A stretch of DNA of 64,000 nucleotides from Paenibacillus sp. JNUCC32 (GTDB lineage Bacteria > Bacillota > Bacilli > Paenibacillales > Paenibacillaceae). A program made the translations under genes and the position numbers. Positions 26,576 through 35,973 of the stretch are shown here, piece by piece. The stretch is taken from positions 1,612,001-1,676,000 of the forward strand of contig NZ_CP062260.1 in the NCBI RefSeq assembly GCF_014863545.1. The letters run 5' to 3'. Each line of letters starts with the position of its first letter. The first letter of the stretch is position 1. The notes beneath the pieces are model-generated. The model did not search any database and was not told the DNA's origin. It saw only the letters and a list, made by a program, of their open reading frames with translations.

Positions 26576-27403
26576 ATGTCTTATAAACAAATGAAATGGT
26601 TGATACTCATCATTCCAACCTTGACGATTGGCATATGGGAATATGTTCGCCATGAGTTCCTGCTGCCTTATATATCGATGGATCTTGGCAATCTGCTGGC
26701 ACCTGTCATCGTTTTTTTGGTTTCCATACTGTTCCTTACCCAGTTATTTTCGTTGATTGAACGGAATCAAGAGGAGTTGAACCGATCGAGGGCATTGCAA
26801 GCAGCCATGCATGAACGGGAGAAGATCGGCCGGGAGCTCCATGACGGAATCGCCCAATCCTTGTTCCTGCTGAACGCCCAGATCGACCGAATCGAGAAGT
26901 CAGGCCGTACGGGAGACATTCCGTATCAGGAAATCAAGGAAAGCGTTCATCGTACCAATACCTACGTAAGAGAAGCTATTGCGAATCTCCGCTACCCGGC
27001 AGATCCGCAAGCCATTCCGTGGATGCACAGCATGAGCAGCCTGATCGAGGAAATCAAGCAGGAGACGGACCTGCATTTCGACATCAAGTGGGGAATTCCG
27101 GACGCCATGCTGTCAGCCAAAGAAAAGGTGGAGCTGCTGGCTTCGATCAGGGAATCCTTATTGAATATCCATAAGCACGCCGAGGCGAAACACGTCAAGA
27201 TTACCGCGAATACAACGGATTCGGGCTGGCATTGCACTGTCACCGACGATGGAAAAGGCTTTGATCTGGACAAGCCGCTCGGCAGCAACCGGTATGGTAT
27301 CAAAATCATGAAGGATCGGGCGGAGGCCATGGGCTGGAAGTTCAAGATGGAAAGGCGGCACGACCAGACGATTATCAACATCAGGAAGGAGAGCACAGCA
27401 TGA
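26576..27403 (+). CDS. Sensor histidine kinase, NarL/HisKA_3 type
   Basis: A 275-residue membrane kinase. Two hydrophobic segments (about residues 8-25 and 38-60) separated by a short exposed loop, then the HisKA_3 dimerisation box with the phosphorylated His in GRELHDGIAQSLFLLNAQID, and the ATPase domain (N-box ESLLNIHKHAEA, G1 VTDDGKGF, G2 RYGIKIMKDRAEAMGW). The sensing loop is tiny, suggesting a membrane or cell-envelope stimulus, as in LiaS/VraS-like kinases. It overlaps the response-regulator gene by 4 nt. Target genes are not evident nearby. Confidence 0.92.
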   Translation: MSYKQMKWLILIIPTLTIGIWEYVRHEFLLPYISMDLGNLLAPVIVFLVSILFLTQLFSLIERNQEELNRSRALQAAMHEREKIGRELHDGIAQSLFLLNAQIDRIEKSGRTGDIPYQEIKESVHRTNTYVREAIANLRYPADPQAIPWMHSMSSLIEEIKQETDLHFDIKWGIPDAMLSAKEKVELLASIRESLLNIHKHAEAKHVKITANTTDSGWHCTVTDDGKGFDLDKPLGSNRYGIKIMKDRAEAMGWKFKMERRHDQTIINIRKESTA

Positions 27404-28059
27404 ACAGTCAACCTTTTCGCGTGTTAATCATCGATGACAGCGATCTGGCAAGAGAAGGAATTCGCACCATTTTGAGCAGCGATCCGACCTTTGAGGTCGT
27501 GGCGGAAGGGCAAAGCGGTGAGGATGCCCTGGAACTGACCGAAATATGGATGCCCGATATCATCTTGATGGATATTCAGATGCCCGGCATGGGCGGTTTG
27601 GAAGCGACCAAGCGGGTGAAGGACAAGTTCCCTTACGTTAAGATCGTTATGGTCACGGTATCCGACGACATCGCCCATTTGTTTGATGCCCTGAAGCGTG
27701 GAGCCCAGGGGTATTTGTTAAAGAACTTGAATCCCGAATCATGGCACGAGTACCTGAAAGCCATTGCGGTGGACGAAGCACCGGTGAGCAGGGAACTCGC
27801 ATTCCGCATCCTGAAGGAATTTTCGCAATACGACAAGCCGGACCCGAGCAAAAGTCCCTTAACGGCGCGGGAAAAGGAAATTCTGGGACTCGTCGCCGAG
27901 GGATTGTCCAACCGCGATATTTCGAGCGACCTCTGCATTTCCGAAAATACGGTCAAGAACCATTTGAAGAACATTTTGCAAAAGCTGCATTTGGAAAATC
28001 GGGTACAGCTGACCCGCTATGCCTTCGAACAAGGCTGGATGGGGAAGAGACAGCGATAA
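27400..28059 (+). CDS. Response regulator, NarL/FixJ (LuxR-type HTH)
   Basis: A 219-residue partner of the preceding kinase. The receiver domain has the acidic pair (IIDDSD), the phosphorylated Asp in DIILMDIQMPGMGG, and Lys in the ALKRGAQGYLLKN region. The C-terminal LuxR-type HTH reads LTAREKEILGLVAEGLSNRDI and CISENTVKNHLKNILQKLHL. Translationally coupled by ATGA overlap. It probably activates promoters elsewhere, and possibly its own operon. Confidence 0.93.
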   Translation: MNSQPFRVLIIDDSDLAREGIRTILSSDPTFEVVAEGQSGEDALELTEIWMPDIILMDIQMPGMGGLEATKRVKDKFPYVKIVMVTVSDDIAHLFDALKRGAQGYLLKNLNPESWHEYLKAIAVDEAPVSRELAFRILKEFSQYDKPDPSKSPLTAREKEILGLVAEGLSNRDISSDLCISENTVKNHLKNILQKLHLENRVQLTRYAFEQGWMGKRQR

Positions 28060-28133
28060 GCAAGGTACCGATGTCCGAAGGATGTTGGCGAAGAATGAAT
28101 TTAGGCAAAACAGGCATCCGTGCGCACGGGCGC

Positions 28134-28481
28134 TCATTTCTGCTTCACCAGAAAGATCCCGAGCGCAATAATGCCGATCCCCGCCCAGTTTTTCCAGGTG
28201 GGAACCTCCTTCAGGAACAAGTAAGCCACGCCCAACGATATCAGGATCTCCAGACATTTGGAGAAGATCAACGTGTACCCCAGCTGATCGGTGGCTTTGT
28301 AACCAAAGCGGATCCCGTACCCGATGCACATATTGGCAATGACAAAGAGCGGAAGCATCCACAACTGAAACTGCAGGGTAGGCCAGAACAGATGCTGGAT
28401 ATGCTTGGTTTGGTACGAGAAGACCAGATTGATGATCGACAGTCCGCCGAAGAGCAAACCGACACTGTAGATATAAAACAT
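28134..28481 (-). CDS. Small four-helix DMT/EamA-like membrane protein
   Basis: A 115-residue protein of four hydrophobic segments (GLLFGGLSIINLVF, LWMLPLFVIANMCIGYG, YTLIFSKCLEILISLGVAYLF, WAGIGIIALGIFLV), the size and plan of small multidrug-resistance or half-EamA transporters; such proteins act as dimers. EVPTWKNWAGIGII before the last segment is typical of the fold. ATG at 28481 has AGGAGG 5-6 nt upstream; the longer open frame up to 28739 overlaps a terminator and is not credible. Substrate unknown. Confidence 0.75.
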   Translation of the reverse strand: MFYIYSVGLLFGGLSIINLVFSYQTKHIQHLFWPTLQFQLWMLPLFVIANMCIGYGIRFGYKATDQLGYTLIFSKCLEILISLGVAYLFLKEVPTWKNWAGIGIIALGIFLVKQK

Positions 28482-28629
28482 ATAGCCCTCCTGTAACGAT
28501 GGTCTTTGTAGTACGCCATTAATGTTTCCCTGTGACAACTTTCTTATCCATGTACAATTTGCAAGGATCCTCTCAACAATATTCTGATTGCTCAAAATCA
28601 GCAGGATGCTTCTTATAGGTGCGCGGCAA

Positions 28630-28667
28630 AAAAAGGATGACTCCCTTTCGCTGGGAGCCATCCTTTT
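28630..28667 (-). terminator. Intrinsic terminator of the ABC exporter unit
   Basis: Read leftward: AAAAGGATGGCTCCC pairs with GGGAGTCATCCTTTT, loop AGCGAAA, followed by a run of seven T. It lies about 70 nt after the stop of the exporter gene. Confidence 0.88.
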
Positions 28668-28738
28668 CAGTATTAATGCGGGATGTTCATTTCTTGCAGG
28701 CGAATCTTCATCCACAACCAAACCATTCATCGGCTTCA

Positions 28739-30445
28739 TTAGTGAACTTGGTGAAGTCTGCTGTACGCACCGCCGGAGTGAATCAATTCCTGATGCGTGC
28801 CTTGTTCGGCAATGCCTTCCGAATTGACGACGATAATTCGGTCCGCGCTCTGAATGGTGGTCAGTCGGTGAGCGATCACTAGCGTTGTTCTGCCGACGGA
28901 CAGCTCAGCCAGGGACTTTTGGATTTGCGCTTCCGTCTCCGTGTCCAGTGCCGAGGTAGCTTCATCCAGAATCAAGATCGGCGGATTCTTCAGGAACATT
29001 CTCGCAATGGACAGACGCTGCTTCTGGCCGCCGGACAGCTTAACCCCGCGTTCCCCGATGACCGTCTCCATGCCGTCCGGCAGGCTTCGGATCAGTTCAT
29101 CCAACGAAGCGCGCCGTGCGGCTTCCCAGATTTGATGGTCGGTTGCATTCAAGTCGCCGTAGGCGATATTGTCACGGATCGTGCCGGAGAACAGGAACAC
29201 GTCCTGCTGCACGATACCGATATGCTTGCGCAGGTTTTGCAATTTGATATTCCGGATGTCGATCCCGTCCACCGTGATCGAGCCCTGATCCACGTCATAG
29301 AAACGGGGGAGTAGGCTGCAGATCGTGGTCTTTCCGGCACCGGACGGCCCAACGAATGCAACCGTTTCTCCGGCACGGATCGTCAGGTGAATGTTATTCA
29401 GTATCGTTCGGGAAGGCTCGTACCCGAAGGTGACGCCTTCGAAGCGGATATCTCCCCGTACCGATGAAAGGGATACGGCATCAGGCACATCGGCGATTTC
29501 CGGCTCGGTATCCATGATTTCCAGGTAGCGTTTAAAGCCGGCAATGCCTTTGGGATAACTCTCAATAACCGCGTTGATCTTCTCGATCGGACGGAAGAAG
29601 ATGTTGGAGAGCAGCAGGAATGCCATGAATTCGCCCATCTCGATTTTGCCTTGAATGAAGAACCATGCGCCGCAGATCATCACGAATACCGTGATCAAAC
29701 GCATCAGCATATAGCTGACGGACGTGCTTTTTGCCATCGTTTTATAAGCCAGCAGCTTGGTGGCGCGGAACTGCTTGTTCTCTTCCTGAAACAGCTTATT
29801 CTCATGCTCTTCGTTCGCAAACGATTGAACCACGCGGATGCCGCCGACATTGTCTTCGATGCGGGCATTGAAATTGCCCACGTTTCGGAACAATTGACGA
29901 TAAGTCGTGGTCATTCTGCCGCCGAACTTAATGATCAGCCATGCCATCAGCGGCACGATAATAAAGGTCAGCAGCGCAAGCTCCAGGTTGATGTAGGCCA
30001 TCAAGGAGAAGGAACCGAGCAGCGTCATGACGGCGATGAACACGTCTTCCGGGCCATGGTGGGCCACTTCGCCGACGTCGTTAAGATCGTTCGTGATACG
30101 GCCCATCAGGTGGCCGGTTTTGTTGTTATCAAAGAAGCGGAAGGACAACTTCTGAATGTGGGAGAACATTTTCTCCCGCATGTCCGTCTCGATGTTGATG
30201 CCGAGCATATGACCCCAGTACGTCACGATATACTGCAGCGCGGTATTCAGCGCATAGATGGACAGCAGGACGATACAGGCAATAAGGATAAGCGGCCAAT
30301 CCTGGCTGGGCAGCAGCTCGTCGATGAATTTGCTGACGGCAAGCGGGAAAGCAAGCTCCAGCAGTCCCGCAATGACGGCGCACGTAAAATCCAGTACAAA
30401 AAGTCCCTTATAGGGCCGATAGTATGAAAAAAACTTTCTAATCAA
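28739..30445 (-). CDS. ABC exporter, homodimer type (MsbA/Sav1866-like)
   Basis: A 568-residue half-transporter: six-helix membrane domain (~1-320) and ATPase domain with intact motifs: Walker A GPSGAGKTTI, Q-loop VQQDVFLF, signature LSGGQKQR, Walker B ILILDEATSALD, H-loop VIAHRLTT. Because all motifs are canonical it probably works as a homodimer, in contrast to the pair at 21156-24796. The start is TTG at 30445; GGAG lies somewhat far upstream (about 12 nt). It follows a small Arg/His-rich protein by 62 nt in the same direction and probably shares its promoter. Likely drug or lipid export. Confidence 0.9.
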   Translation of the reverse strand: MIRKFFSYYRPYKGLFVLDFTCAVIAGLLELAFPLAVSKFIDELLPSQDWPLILIACIVLLSIYALNTALQYIVTYWGHMLGINIETDMREKMFSHIQKLSFRFFDNNKTGHLMGRITNDLNDVGEVAHHGPEDVFIAVMTLLGSFSLMAYINLELALLTFIIVPLMAWLIIKFGGRMTTTYRQLFRNVGNFNARIEDNVGGIRVVQSFANEEHENKLFQEENKQFRATKLLAYKTMAKSTSVSYMLMRLITVFVMICGAWFFIQGKIEMGEFMAFLLLSNIFFRPIEKINAVIESYPKGIAGFKRYLEIMDTEPEIADVPDAVSLSSVRGDIRFEGVTFGYEPSRTILNNIHLTIRAGETVAFVGPSGAGKTTICSLLPRFYDVDQGSITVDGIDIRNIKLQNLRKHIGIVQQDVFLFSGTIRDNIAYGDLNATDHQIWEAARRASLDELIRSLPDGMETVIGERGVKLSGGQKQRLSIARMFLKNPPILILDEATSALDTETEAQIQKSLAELSVGRTTLVIAHRLTTIQSADRIIVVNSEGIAEQGTHQELIHSGGAYSRLHQVH

Positions 30446-30507
30446 AAATCATCACGCTCCAAGTCCTACCTCTGTCATGGTTATTGGTTTATCAATGGCC
30501 TGGGCCA

Positions 30508-30852
30508 TTATTGCTGGCCGTCCTGAGACTGCCTCGTATCATACAATTCAAAAGCCTGAATGTACTCCTGAATGATCTGGTCCACCGCTTTCAGCTCTCC
30601 GCTGACCACGTCCCGAATAGCTTGCAGGTCCGGATCATTGACCTGTTTCTTCAGGGTCTCCCGTTTCACAACCAGGTTGTCCAGAAAAGAGAGCGCACGT
30701 CCCCGGCGGAACGTTTGCGCCATCTTCCCGCCTTCCCTGCCGCCATGCCCTTCCTCGCGCCGTCTTCCGTGGCGTCCGCCTTGCCGGTGGCTGTCCCGGT
30801 CGCGATGCTCCGACCGGCTCTGGCCCGGCATAGGTGGTTCCTCTTGCCGCAT
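30508..30852 (-). CDS. Small Arg/His-rich protein of unknown function
   Basis: A 114-residue protein with two parts. Residues ~1-45 are disordered-looking and rich in Arg, His, Gly and Glu (RGGRHGRRREEGHGGREGG written in part). Residues ~46-110 are an ordered helical core beginning FRRGRALSFLDNLVVKR and ending IIQEYIQAFELY. No HTH, signal or membrane segment. ATG at 30852 follows AGGAGG; the upstream extension is excluded because it enters the dyads. It leads a unit with an ABC exporter and so may be an accessory or regulator of it. I do not recognise a named family. Confidence 0.7.
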   Translation of the reverse strand: MRQEEPPMPGQSRSEHRDRDSHRQGGRHGRRREEGHGGREGGKMAQTFRRGRALSFLDNLVVKRETLKKQVNDPDLQAIRDVVSGELKAVDQIIQEYIQAFELYDTRQSQDGQQ

Positions 30853-30877
30853 GTAACCAACCTCCTTCAACCTCAAA

Positions 30878-30934
30878 TGTATACGTTTGTATACCAATAC
30901 TCGTGATTGTATACGTTTGTATACGGTTCGTCAA
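30878..30934 (-). promoter_or_regulatory. Promoter with twin TGTATACGTTTGTATAC dyads
   Basis: Two exact copies of a 17-bp dyad (30878-30894 and 30908-30924 on the + strand) are spaced 30 bp apart, about three helical turns. Reading leftward, TTGACG (30934-30929) and TACAAT (30911-30906) form a promoter with 17-bp spacing, so one dyad occupies the spacer and the other lies just downstream. This is a clear repressor layout for the small-protein/ABC-exporter unit. The cognate regulator is not encoded next to it. Confidence 0.75.
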
Positions 30935-31072
30935 TCCATTTTAGCGAAAAGATTGGAAAATGAAGGAGATCGAAAGAAGATATGCTATGATGAGAGTTAG
31001 CCGCCCGGTCGATCAGGATGTTTGATTACGCACACCGGGAACGGGATGAACATGGGAAGGGAGCTGTACATA

Positions 31073-31552
31073 ATGAATGATCATAATCATGAGTACTGGA
31101 TGCATCAGGCGATTGCAGAAGCCCATCGAAACGTTCAACATGTGGAAGGAGGTCCGTTTGGGGCGATTGTGGTTAAGGATGGCCAAGTGATCGGCAGGGG
31201 CCGTAATTTGGTTACTGCGTTGAACGACCCTACCGCTCATGCCGAGGTGCAAGCCATACGGGAAGCCTGCCTGCATTTAGAGGATTTTCAATTGAAAGGT
31301 TGCACGATCTATACCAGCTGCGAACCCTGTCCGATGTGCCTGGGGGCTATCTACTGGTCAAGGCCCGATGCCGTTTATTATGCAAGCACGAAGCAGGATG
31401 CGGCCGAGATCGGGTTTGATGATCATTTCATATACGATGAAATCGCCATGCCGATGGATCAGCGTTCCATCCCCATGAAGCAGGTTCGGACAGCGGATTA
31501 TTTGCTGCCATTCCAAGCGTGGAGCTCTGCGGAGCGAAAAATTGAATATTAA
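31073..31552 (+). CDS. guaD: Guanine deaminase (cytidine deaminase-like fold)
   Basis: Zinc hydrolase of 159 residues converting guanine to xanthine in purine salvage. The zinc and catalytic residues are in PTAHAEVQAIREAC (His, Glu) and CEPCPMCLGAIYW (two Cys). The GGPFGAIVVKDG segment, FDDHFIYDEI and the C-terminal PFQAW closely match Bacillus GuaD and separate it from TadA. ATG at 31073 is supported by GGAAGGGAG some 10 nt upstream. Monocistronic, ended by a bidirectional terminator. Confidence 0.9.
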   Translation: MNDHNHEYWMHQAIAEAHRNVQHVEGGPFGAIVVKDGQVIGRGRNLVTALNDPTAHAEVQAIREACLHLEDFQLKGCTIYTSCEPCPMCLGAIYWSRPDAVYYASTKQDAAEIGFDDHFIYDEIAMPMDQRSIPMKQVRTADYLLPFQAWSSAERKIEY

Positions 31553-31556
31553 TCGT

Positions 31557-31595
31557 AAAAACCGGGCTCCCTGCTAGGGGGAAGCCCGGTTTATT
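31557..31595. terminator. Bidirectional terminator between guaD and the NAT gene
   Basis: AAAAACCGGGCT and AGCCCGGTTTA form the main stem (31557-31593) with an inner CCC/GGG helix, between convergent genes. Confidence 0.75.
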
Positions 31596-31596
31596 G

Positions 31597-32379
31597 TTAT
31601 TTATCGATAGGGATACCGAAATAAGTATGAAGCGCTTCGGCATATTCCTGTGGATTTCCCGGTTTAAAGGTGTGGACGCCGCCGGACTTGTAGATTCTGA
31701 ACTCGTCGTCATCCACGGTGTTTCTGCCTTCAGCGGTACGTATGGATACCCGGGCCGTTTTATTAAACGGTGAATCGGGGGCATGCTCGCACCAGAAGGA
31801 GGTGGTGATGAAATCTTTCGGTAGATTAGGTTCTTCCGTAAAAGAGAAGACCGGATCCCAGGCATCTTTTTTCCACTCCTCGAGCATCCAGCCATAAGCC
31901 TCGGTCTGAACCAGCCGGTAGGTTTCGTTCCCCTGGGTTTGTTCCAGGCCATCTACCAACTCCAAAGGGTGGCGAGGTCCGGCGCCTCCCACTCCGACGT
32001 CGGCAATATATCGCTGGTCTTCGATATCCACCTGCAGGATATGGTGCCGCCGCTTAGCAGGCGTATCGGTCTCATCCCGCCAGAAGCGACCGAAGTAATG
32101 AGTGACCTTAAAGCCCAGTTCCTGCAGCAGCCAGCCAAACAACGCATTGAGCTCGAAGCAGTAGCCGCCGCGATGGCGGGTGACGATTTTATCGTAGAGA
32201 TGGGGAACATCCAGGGAAAGCGGAATTCGGTCAAGGATATCGAGATTTTCATAGGGGACGGTATGCACATGCTGCTCCTGCAGCCTGGCGAGCATATAAG
32301 CGCTGTTCACAATCGGGCCCGTATATCCAATACGGTCAAGATACTGGTTAACGTCCAGGCCATATGTCGGGTTACTCAT
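31597..32379 (-). CDS. nat: Arylamine N-acetyltransferase
   Basis: Acetyl-CoA-dependent enzyme of 260 residues that acetylates aromatic amines and hydrazines. The catalytic triad is visible: Cys in RGGYCFELNALF (about residue 70), His in HHILQVDI and Asp in YIADVGVGG. The N-terminal PYENLDI stretch is also family-typical. It is alone in its unit. The natural substrate in soil bacilli is usually unknown; detoxification or a specialised metabolic step are both possible. Confidence 0.92.
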   Translation of the reverse strand: MSNPTYGLDVNQYLDRIGYTGPIVNSAYMLARLQEQHVHTVPYENLDILDRIPLSLDVPHLYDKIVTRHRGGYCFELNALFGWLLQELGFKVTHYFGRFWRDETDTPAKRRHHILQVDIEDQRYIADVGVGGAGPRHPLELVDGLEQTQGNETYRLVQTEAYGWMLEEWKKDAWDPVFSFTEEPNLPKDFITTSFWCEHAPDSPFNKTARVSIRTAEGRNTVDDDEFRIYKSGGVHTFKPGNPQEYAEALHTYFGIPIDK

Positions 32380-32498
32380 TCGATCACCGCATCTTTCGTA
32401 AATTGTCAGCTTGGTAGAAGTAAGCCGTATATAATTATATACTTTATATCATAAAATAGAGCTTTCTAATAGAGAAGGAGAAGGAGGCAAAGCGGGAT

Positions 32499-34148
32499 AT
32501 GACCATGGATATCCAGGCGCTCCGGGCAGCTGCAGGAACGATCACCTTCATACCTGAGCATTATGAACTTGTCATGGAGGATAACACCCCTAAGGGGTTC
32601 GATGAAAAAGAGAGAACGTTTATTTGGGAGGACCCTCATTCCGAGAACAGCCGAATTGAGGTTTCATTAAGCCTGGAGACCGGTCAGCTGATGAGGCTTC
32701 AAATCGATCAAGAGCGTGATGACACGATACGGGGAAGCGCGATAGAGGCAGGAAGCACGACGGAGCAGGCAGCGGACATAGCTAAAGCGTTCATGATCCG
32801 GCATCATCCGAATTATGCAGCGCTTACCTGGATTCGATCAGAGATCAAACGAAATTATGTTGAGATTGAGTTTAGGGCAGAGGTCGGCGGATTGCCGCTG
32901 CCGCGCTCCGGTTGTGAGATCCGGCTTGACGCCGATTTCAATATCGTGCTTTACAAGGCGGAAGAATTCACGGGAATGGAGCTGCCGGTTTGGCCGGACA
33001 GGCTGCTCGTTAGTGCGGAGGCTGCGAAGCAAAGGATCCTTCAGGATATGGAGATGCAGCCCATCATAACCACACTGTATCCCTCTATATATGACATGGA
33101 GGGGGAGGAGGATCAACATCGGCTGGTTTATGAACCGATTCAGGGGCGTCGTAAGATCGATGCCGTTACGGGCGAGCCCTTACATAACCTGCAGCATGAT
33201 TTGCTGCCGCCGACTGTTTCAATCACGCCTGCGGATCCCGGTAATTTAGATAACGCCTATACTGTTAAGCCTGTTCTCCCATCAAGGACCGGAACCGAAC
33301 ATTCAAGCCCAGATGAAGATTCAGATTTAATTCCATTCTGGGAGGCCCAGCTGGGCATTGATACGGAGCGGTATGTTCTGGATAAGCCCAGGGGAGACGA
33401 TCAAAACCTGATTTTATTGTACTTTGATAAAAGCGATATGAACGAGGATGAAGCGGATCAATCGGCAACCGATCCGTTATCGGTGGACCGATATTTTGAA
33501 CGACGATGGGGAAAAACGCTTCGCAATCTTCAAGCAGCTTACATGATACATATAGATAAGGCCACAGGCAGATTAGAGGCGTACCATTATAAACCGGAAA
33601 GCTCCGACGGAGAGGCGGTGCTCACTCGCGAGCAATGCTGGGAACGAGCAGAGCTGTTCTTGCAGAGATTTTTTCCGTCATACGCCAAGTATTTGCGACT
33701 GGAAGTGAAATGGGATTGGAAAGACGGGGTAACGAACAGTGAGCAAGAGGGAGATGAGGGCGAAGCAGAGAAGCGAGATCGGGAATTCTTCCACTTGCCG
33801 CTGTATATCGATCAATACCGGGTACGTCTGGAGCGTGTAAATATTTGCGTAAGCACGATGACGGGAGAAGTGCTTCTGTACCGCAGTGTGTCTCATGAGA
33901 AAATCCGTGAGCTGGAGGCTTGCGGGTTTAAGGCTGCGGTTTCTGCGGCATCGGCACTCGCACGATATGCGGAACGGCTGGAGATGTCGCTCAGGTGGTA
34001 TATGGATGGTGATGACGGCCCGGCCCGCTACCGGTTAATCTATGATCCCGTGCACAAGAGACGAGCCAAAACAGGAGTAAGCGTTTCAGAGTATCTTTTG
34101 GAATATATAGATGCCGTGAGCGGAGAACTGATATGGTCCAAATTGTGA
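32499..34148 (+). CDS. YcdB/YcdC-like repeat protein
   Basis: A 549-residue protein with two copies of a YcdB/PepSY-like unit. The repeats are recognisable by paired endings: LVYEPIQGRRKIDAVTGEPL around residue 215 and LIYDPVHKRRAK ... YIDAVSGELIWSKL at the C-terminus; each begins with an SxExAxxIA-type helix (TEQAADIAKAFMIRHHP, LTREQCWERAELFLQRFFP). No signal peptide or membrane segment is seen, which is unusual because most relatives are extracytoplasmic. A good AGGAGAAGGAGG site is upstream. Function unknown; PepSY-type domains may inhibit peptidases. Confidence 0.75.
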   Translation: MTMDIQALRAAAGTITFIPEHYELVMEDNTPKGFDEKERTFIWEDPHSENSRIEVSLSLETGQLMRLQIDQERDDTIRGSAIEAGSTTEQAADIAKAFMIRHHPNYAALTWIRSEIKRNYVEIEFRAEVGGLPLPRSGCEIRLDADFNIVLYKAEEFTGMELPVWPDRLLVSAEAAKQRILQDMEMQPIITTLYPSIYDMEGEEDQHRLVYEPIQGRRKIDAVTGEPLHNLQHDLLPPTVSITPADPGNLDNAYTVKPVLPSRTGTEHSSPDEDSDLIPFWEAQLGIDTERYVLDKPRGDDQNLILLYFDKSDMNEDEADQSATDPLSVDRYFERRWGKTLRNLQAAYMIHIDKATGRLEAYHYKPESSDGEAVLTREQCWERAELFLQRFFPSYAKYLRLEVKWDWKDGVTNSEQEGDEGEAEKRDREFFHLPLYIDQYRVRLERVNICVSTMTGEVLLYRSVSHEKIRELEACGFKAAVSAASALARYAERLEMSLRWYMDGDDGPARYRLIYDPVHKRRAKTGVSVSEYLLEYIDAVSGELIWSKL

Positions 34149-34515
34149 GCCATTGAGCGATGCTGAATCGTTGGCATGGGTAGTACCAGGAATGACCGTA
34201 GGTTTATTGAGATAGATGGAAAGGGCCAGCCATTGTCCCTAGGGTGTCAGAGCATCATGTGGGGGCAAGTGGGCTGCTGTGTGTCTGAGATCCTACAGAT
34301 GCTTTAAGCCTTATATTATGCAACATAAAAAAGGGTGTCCCAACAGCCGCTTGTGCGGTGAGGGACACCCTTTCTTATGAGATTAGAGAGCATGAAATTC
34401 AGAGACGTTCCACATCTAATCTTTAGCTTGCAAGAAAACAGCCGCTGTATGCGGTCTGGCTTCTCAGAAGGCATGTCGATAGCTGTTAAGCTATTATAAC
34501 GGATCAACTCCTGCG
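34149..34515. other. Gene-free interval between convergent genes
   Basis: No credible reading frame is present. The right half holds the terminator of the gcv operon (34329-34375). The rest has no repeats or promoter-like elements I can support. Confidence 0.6.
34329..34375 (-). terminator. Intrinsic terminator of gcvT-gcvPA-gcvPB
   Basis: AAAGGGTGTCCC (34330-34341) pairs with GGGACACCCTTT (34362-34373), with an inner CCGC/GCGG hairpin. Read leftward the stem is followed by a T run. Confidence 0.8.
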
Positions 34516-35973
34516 CTATCCGCAGGTGCAGTTTAATACCGGTTTGCGCGCGGCCGTCGTTTCGTCGAGTCGCTTCACAACCGTGGTGTAAGGGGCGTTA
34601 ATGACAACGTCAGGCGTAGACTCTGCTTCTTTTGCGATTTGGATCATCGTGTCGATGAAACCGTCCAGCGTTTCTTTGCTCTCCGTTTCGGTCGGCTCGA
34701 TCATGATGCATTCCTCCACGTTGAGCGGGAAATAGATGGTTGGCGGATGATAGCCGAAATCGAGCAACCGCTTGGCAACGTCCAGGGTTCGCACGCCGTA
34801 CTCCTTCAGCTTTCTGCCGGACAACACGAATTCGTGCTTGCATAGGCCCGGGTAGGCTACTTCGTAATAAGGAGCCAGACGATGCATCATGTAGTTCGCA
34901 TTCAGCACGGCGAGCTCGGAGACGCGGCGAAGTCCTTCCGGTCCATAGGTGCGAATATACGCATAGGCACGAACCAGAATGCCGAAGTTGCCATAGAACG
35001 CCTTCACGCGGCCGATCGACTGGGGACGGTCGTAATCCCAGTAGAAGGTGCCGTCCTCTCGCTTGGACACGATCGGTTTCGGGAGGAACGGGATCAGCAG
35101 GTTTTTCACGCCGACAGGGCCTGCGCCGGGGCCGCCTCCGCCATGGGGTGTGCTCATCGTTTTGTGCAGGTTGAGATGGACCACGTCAAAGCCCATGTCG
35201 CCTGGCCGGGTAATTCCCATGATGGCGTTGGAATTGGCTCCGTCATAATACAGCAGACCGCCGGCGTCGTGCACGATTTCCGCAATTTCCACGATCTGCT
35301 CCTCGAACAGGCCAAGCGTACTCGGGTTCGTCAGCATAAGGGCCGCCGTATCCTCACCAACGACGGCGCGGAGGGCATCCAGATCCACCATGCCCCGTTC
35401 ATTGGATTTAATCGTTATCGTGTCGTAACCGGCTACCGTTGCGCTGGCTGGGTTTGTGCCGTGAGAGGAGTCGGGTACGATGACCTTGGTGCGTTTCTCG
35501 CCGCGGCTCTCATGGTAGGCGCGAATCAGCATCAGCCCCGTCCATTCGCCATGGGCACCCGCAGCAGGCTGCAGCGTTACTTGATCCATGCCGGTCAATG
35601 CGGCTAGGTCGTTCTGCAGGGTATACAGCAGCTCTAGTGCGCCTTGAATGCTTTCCTCAGGCTGGTACGGATGAATCTTGGCAAAACCGGCAAAACGGGC
35701 AACATCCTCGTTGATCTTCGGGTTGTATTTCATCGTGCATGAGCCGAGCGGATAGAAACCGTTATCGATGCCGAAATTCCGTCGCGACAGCTCGGTATAA
35801 TGACGGATGACATCCACTTCGTATACCTCCGGCAGTTCGGCCGGTTTGCTGCGCAGCAGGCTCTCCGGTATGAATGAAGCGGCGTCGGTTTCCGGTACGT
35901 CGCATTCGGGCAGGGAATAGGCGACGCGGCCGGGCTTGCTGAGTTCAAATATCAAGGCTTTTTCCGGTTTCAT
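34516..35973 (-). CDS. gcvPB: Glycine dehydrogenase (decarboxylating), subunit 2
   Basis: The PLP-bearing half of P-protein, 485 residues, which decarboxylates glycine and passes aminomethyl to lipoylated GcvH. The PLP lysine is in [20 protein letters not shown], preceded by the [14 protein letters not shown] segment; HGTNPASA and [11 protein letters not shown] are further P-protein signatures. It overlaps gcvPA by 4 nt (ATGA). The split P-protein is the Gram-positive/archaeal form. Last gene of the riboswitch-controlled operon. Confidence 0.97.
   Translation of the reverse strand: MKPEKALIFELSKPGRVAYSLPECDVPETDAASFIPESLLRSKPAELPEVYEVDVIRHYTELSRRNFGIDNGFYPLGSCTMKYNPKINEDVARFAGFAKIHPYQPEESIQGALELLYTLQNDLAALTGMDQVTLQPAAGAHGEWTGLMLIRAYHESRGEKRTKVIVPDSSHGTNPASATVAGYDTITIKSNERGMVDLDALRAVVGEDTAALMLTNPSTLGLFEEQIVEIAEIVHDAGGLLYYDGANSNAIMGITRPGDMGFDVVHLNLHKTMSTPHGGGGPGAGPVGVKNLLIPFLPKPIVSKREDGTFYWDYDRPQSIGRVKAFYGNFGILVRAYAYIRTYGPEGLRRVSELAVLNANYMMHRLAPYYEVAYPGLCKHEFVLSGRKLKEYGVRTLDVAKRLLDFGYHPPTIYFPLNVEECIMIEPTETESKETLDGFIDTMIQIAKEAESTPDVVINAPYTTVVKRLDETTAARKPVLNCTCG

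Noticed and set aside
28482..28739. N-terminal extension of the small DMT-type protein
   Set aside because: The extension crosses the terminator of the ABC exporter and lacks a ribosome binding site; AGGAGG points to 28481.
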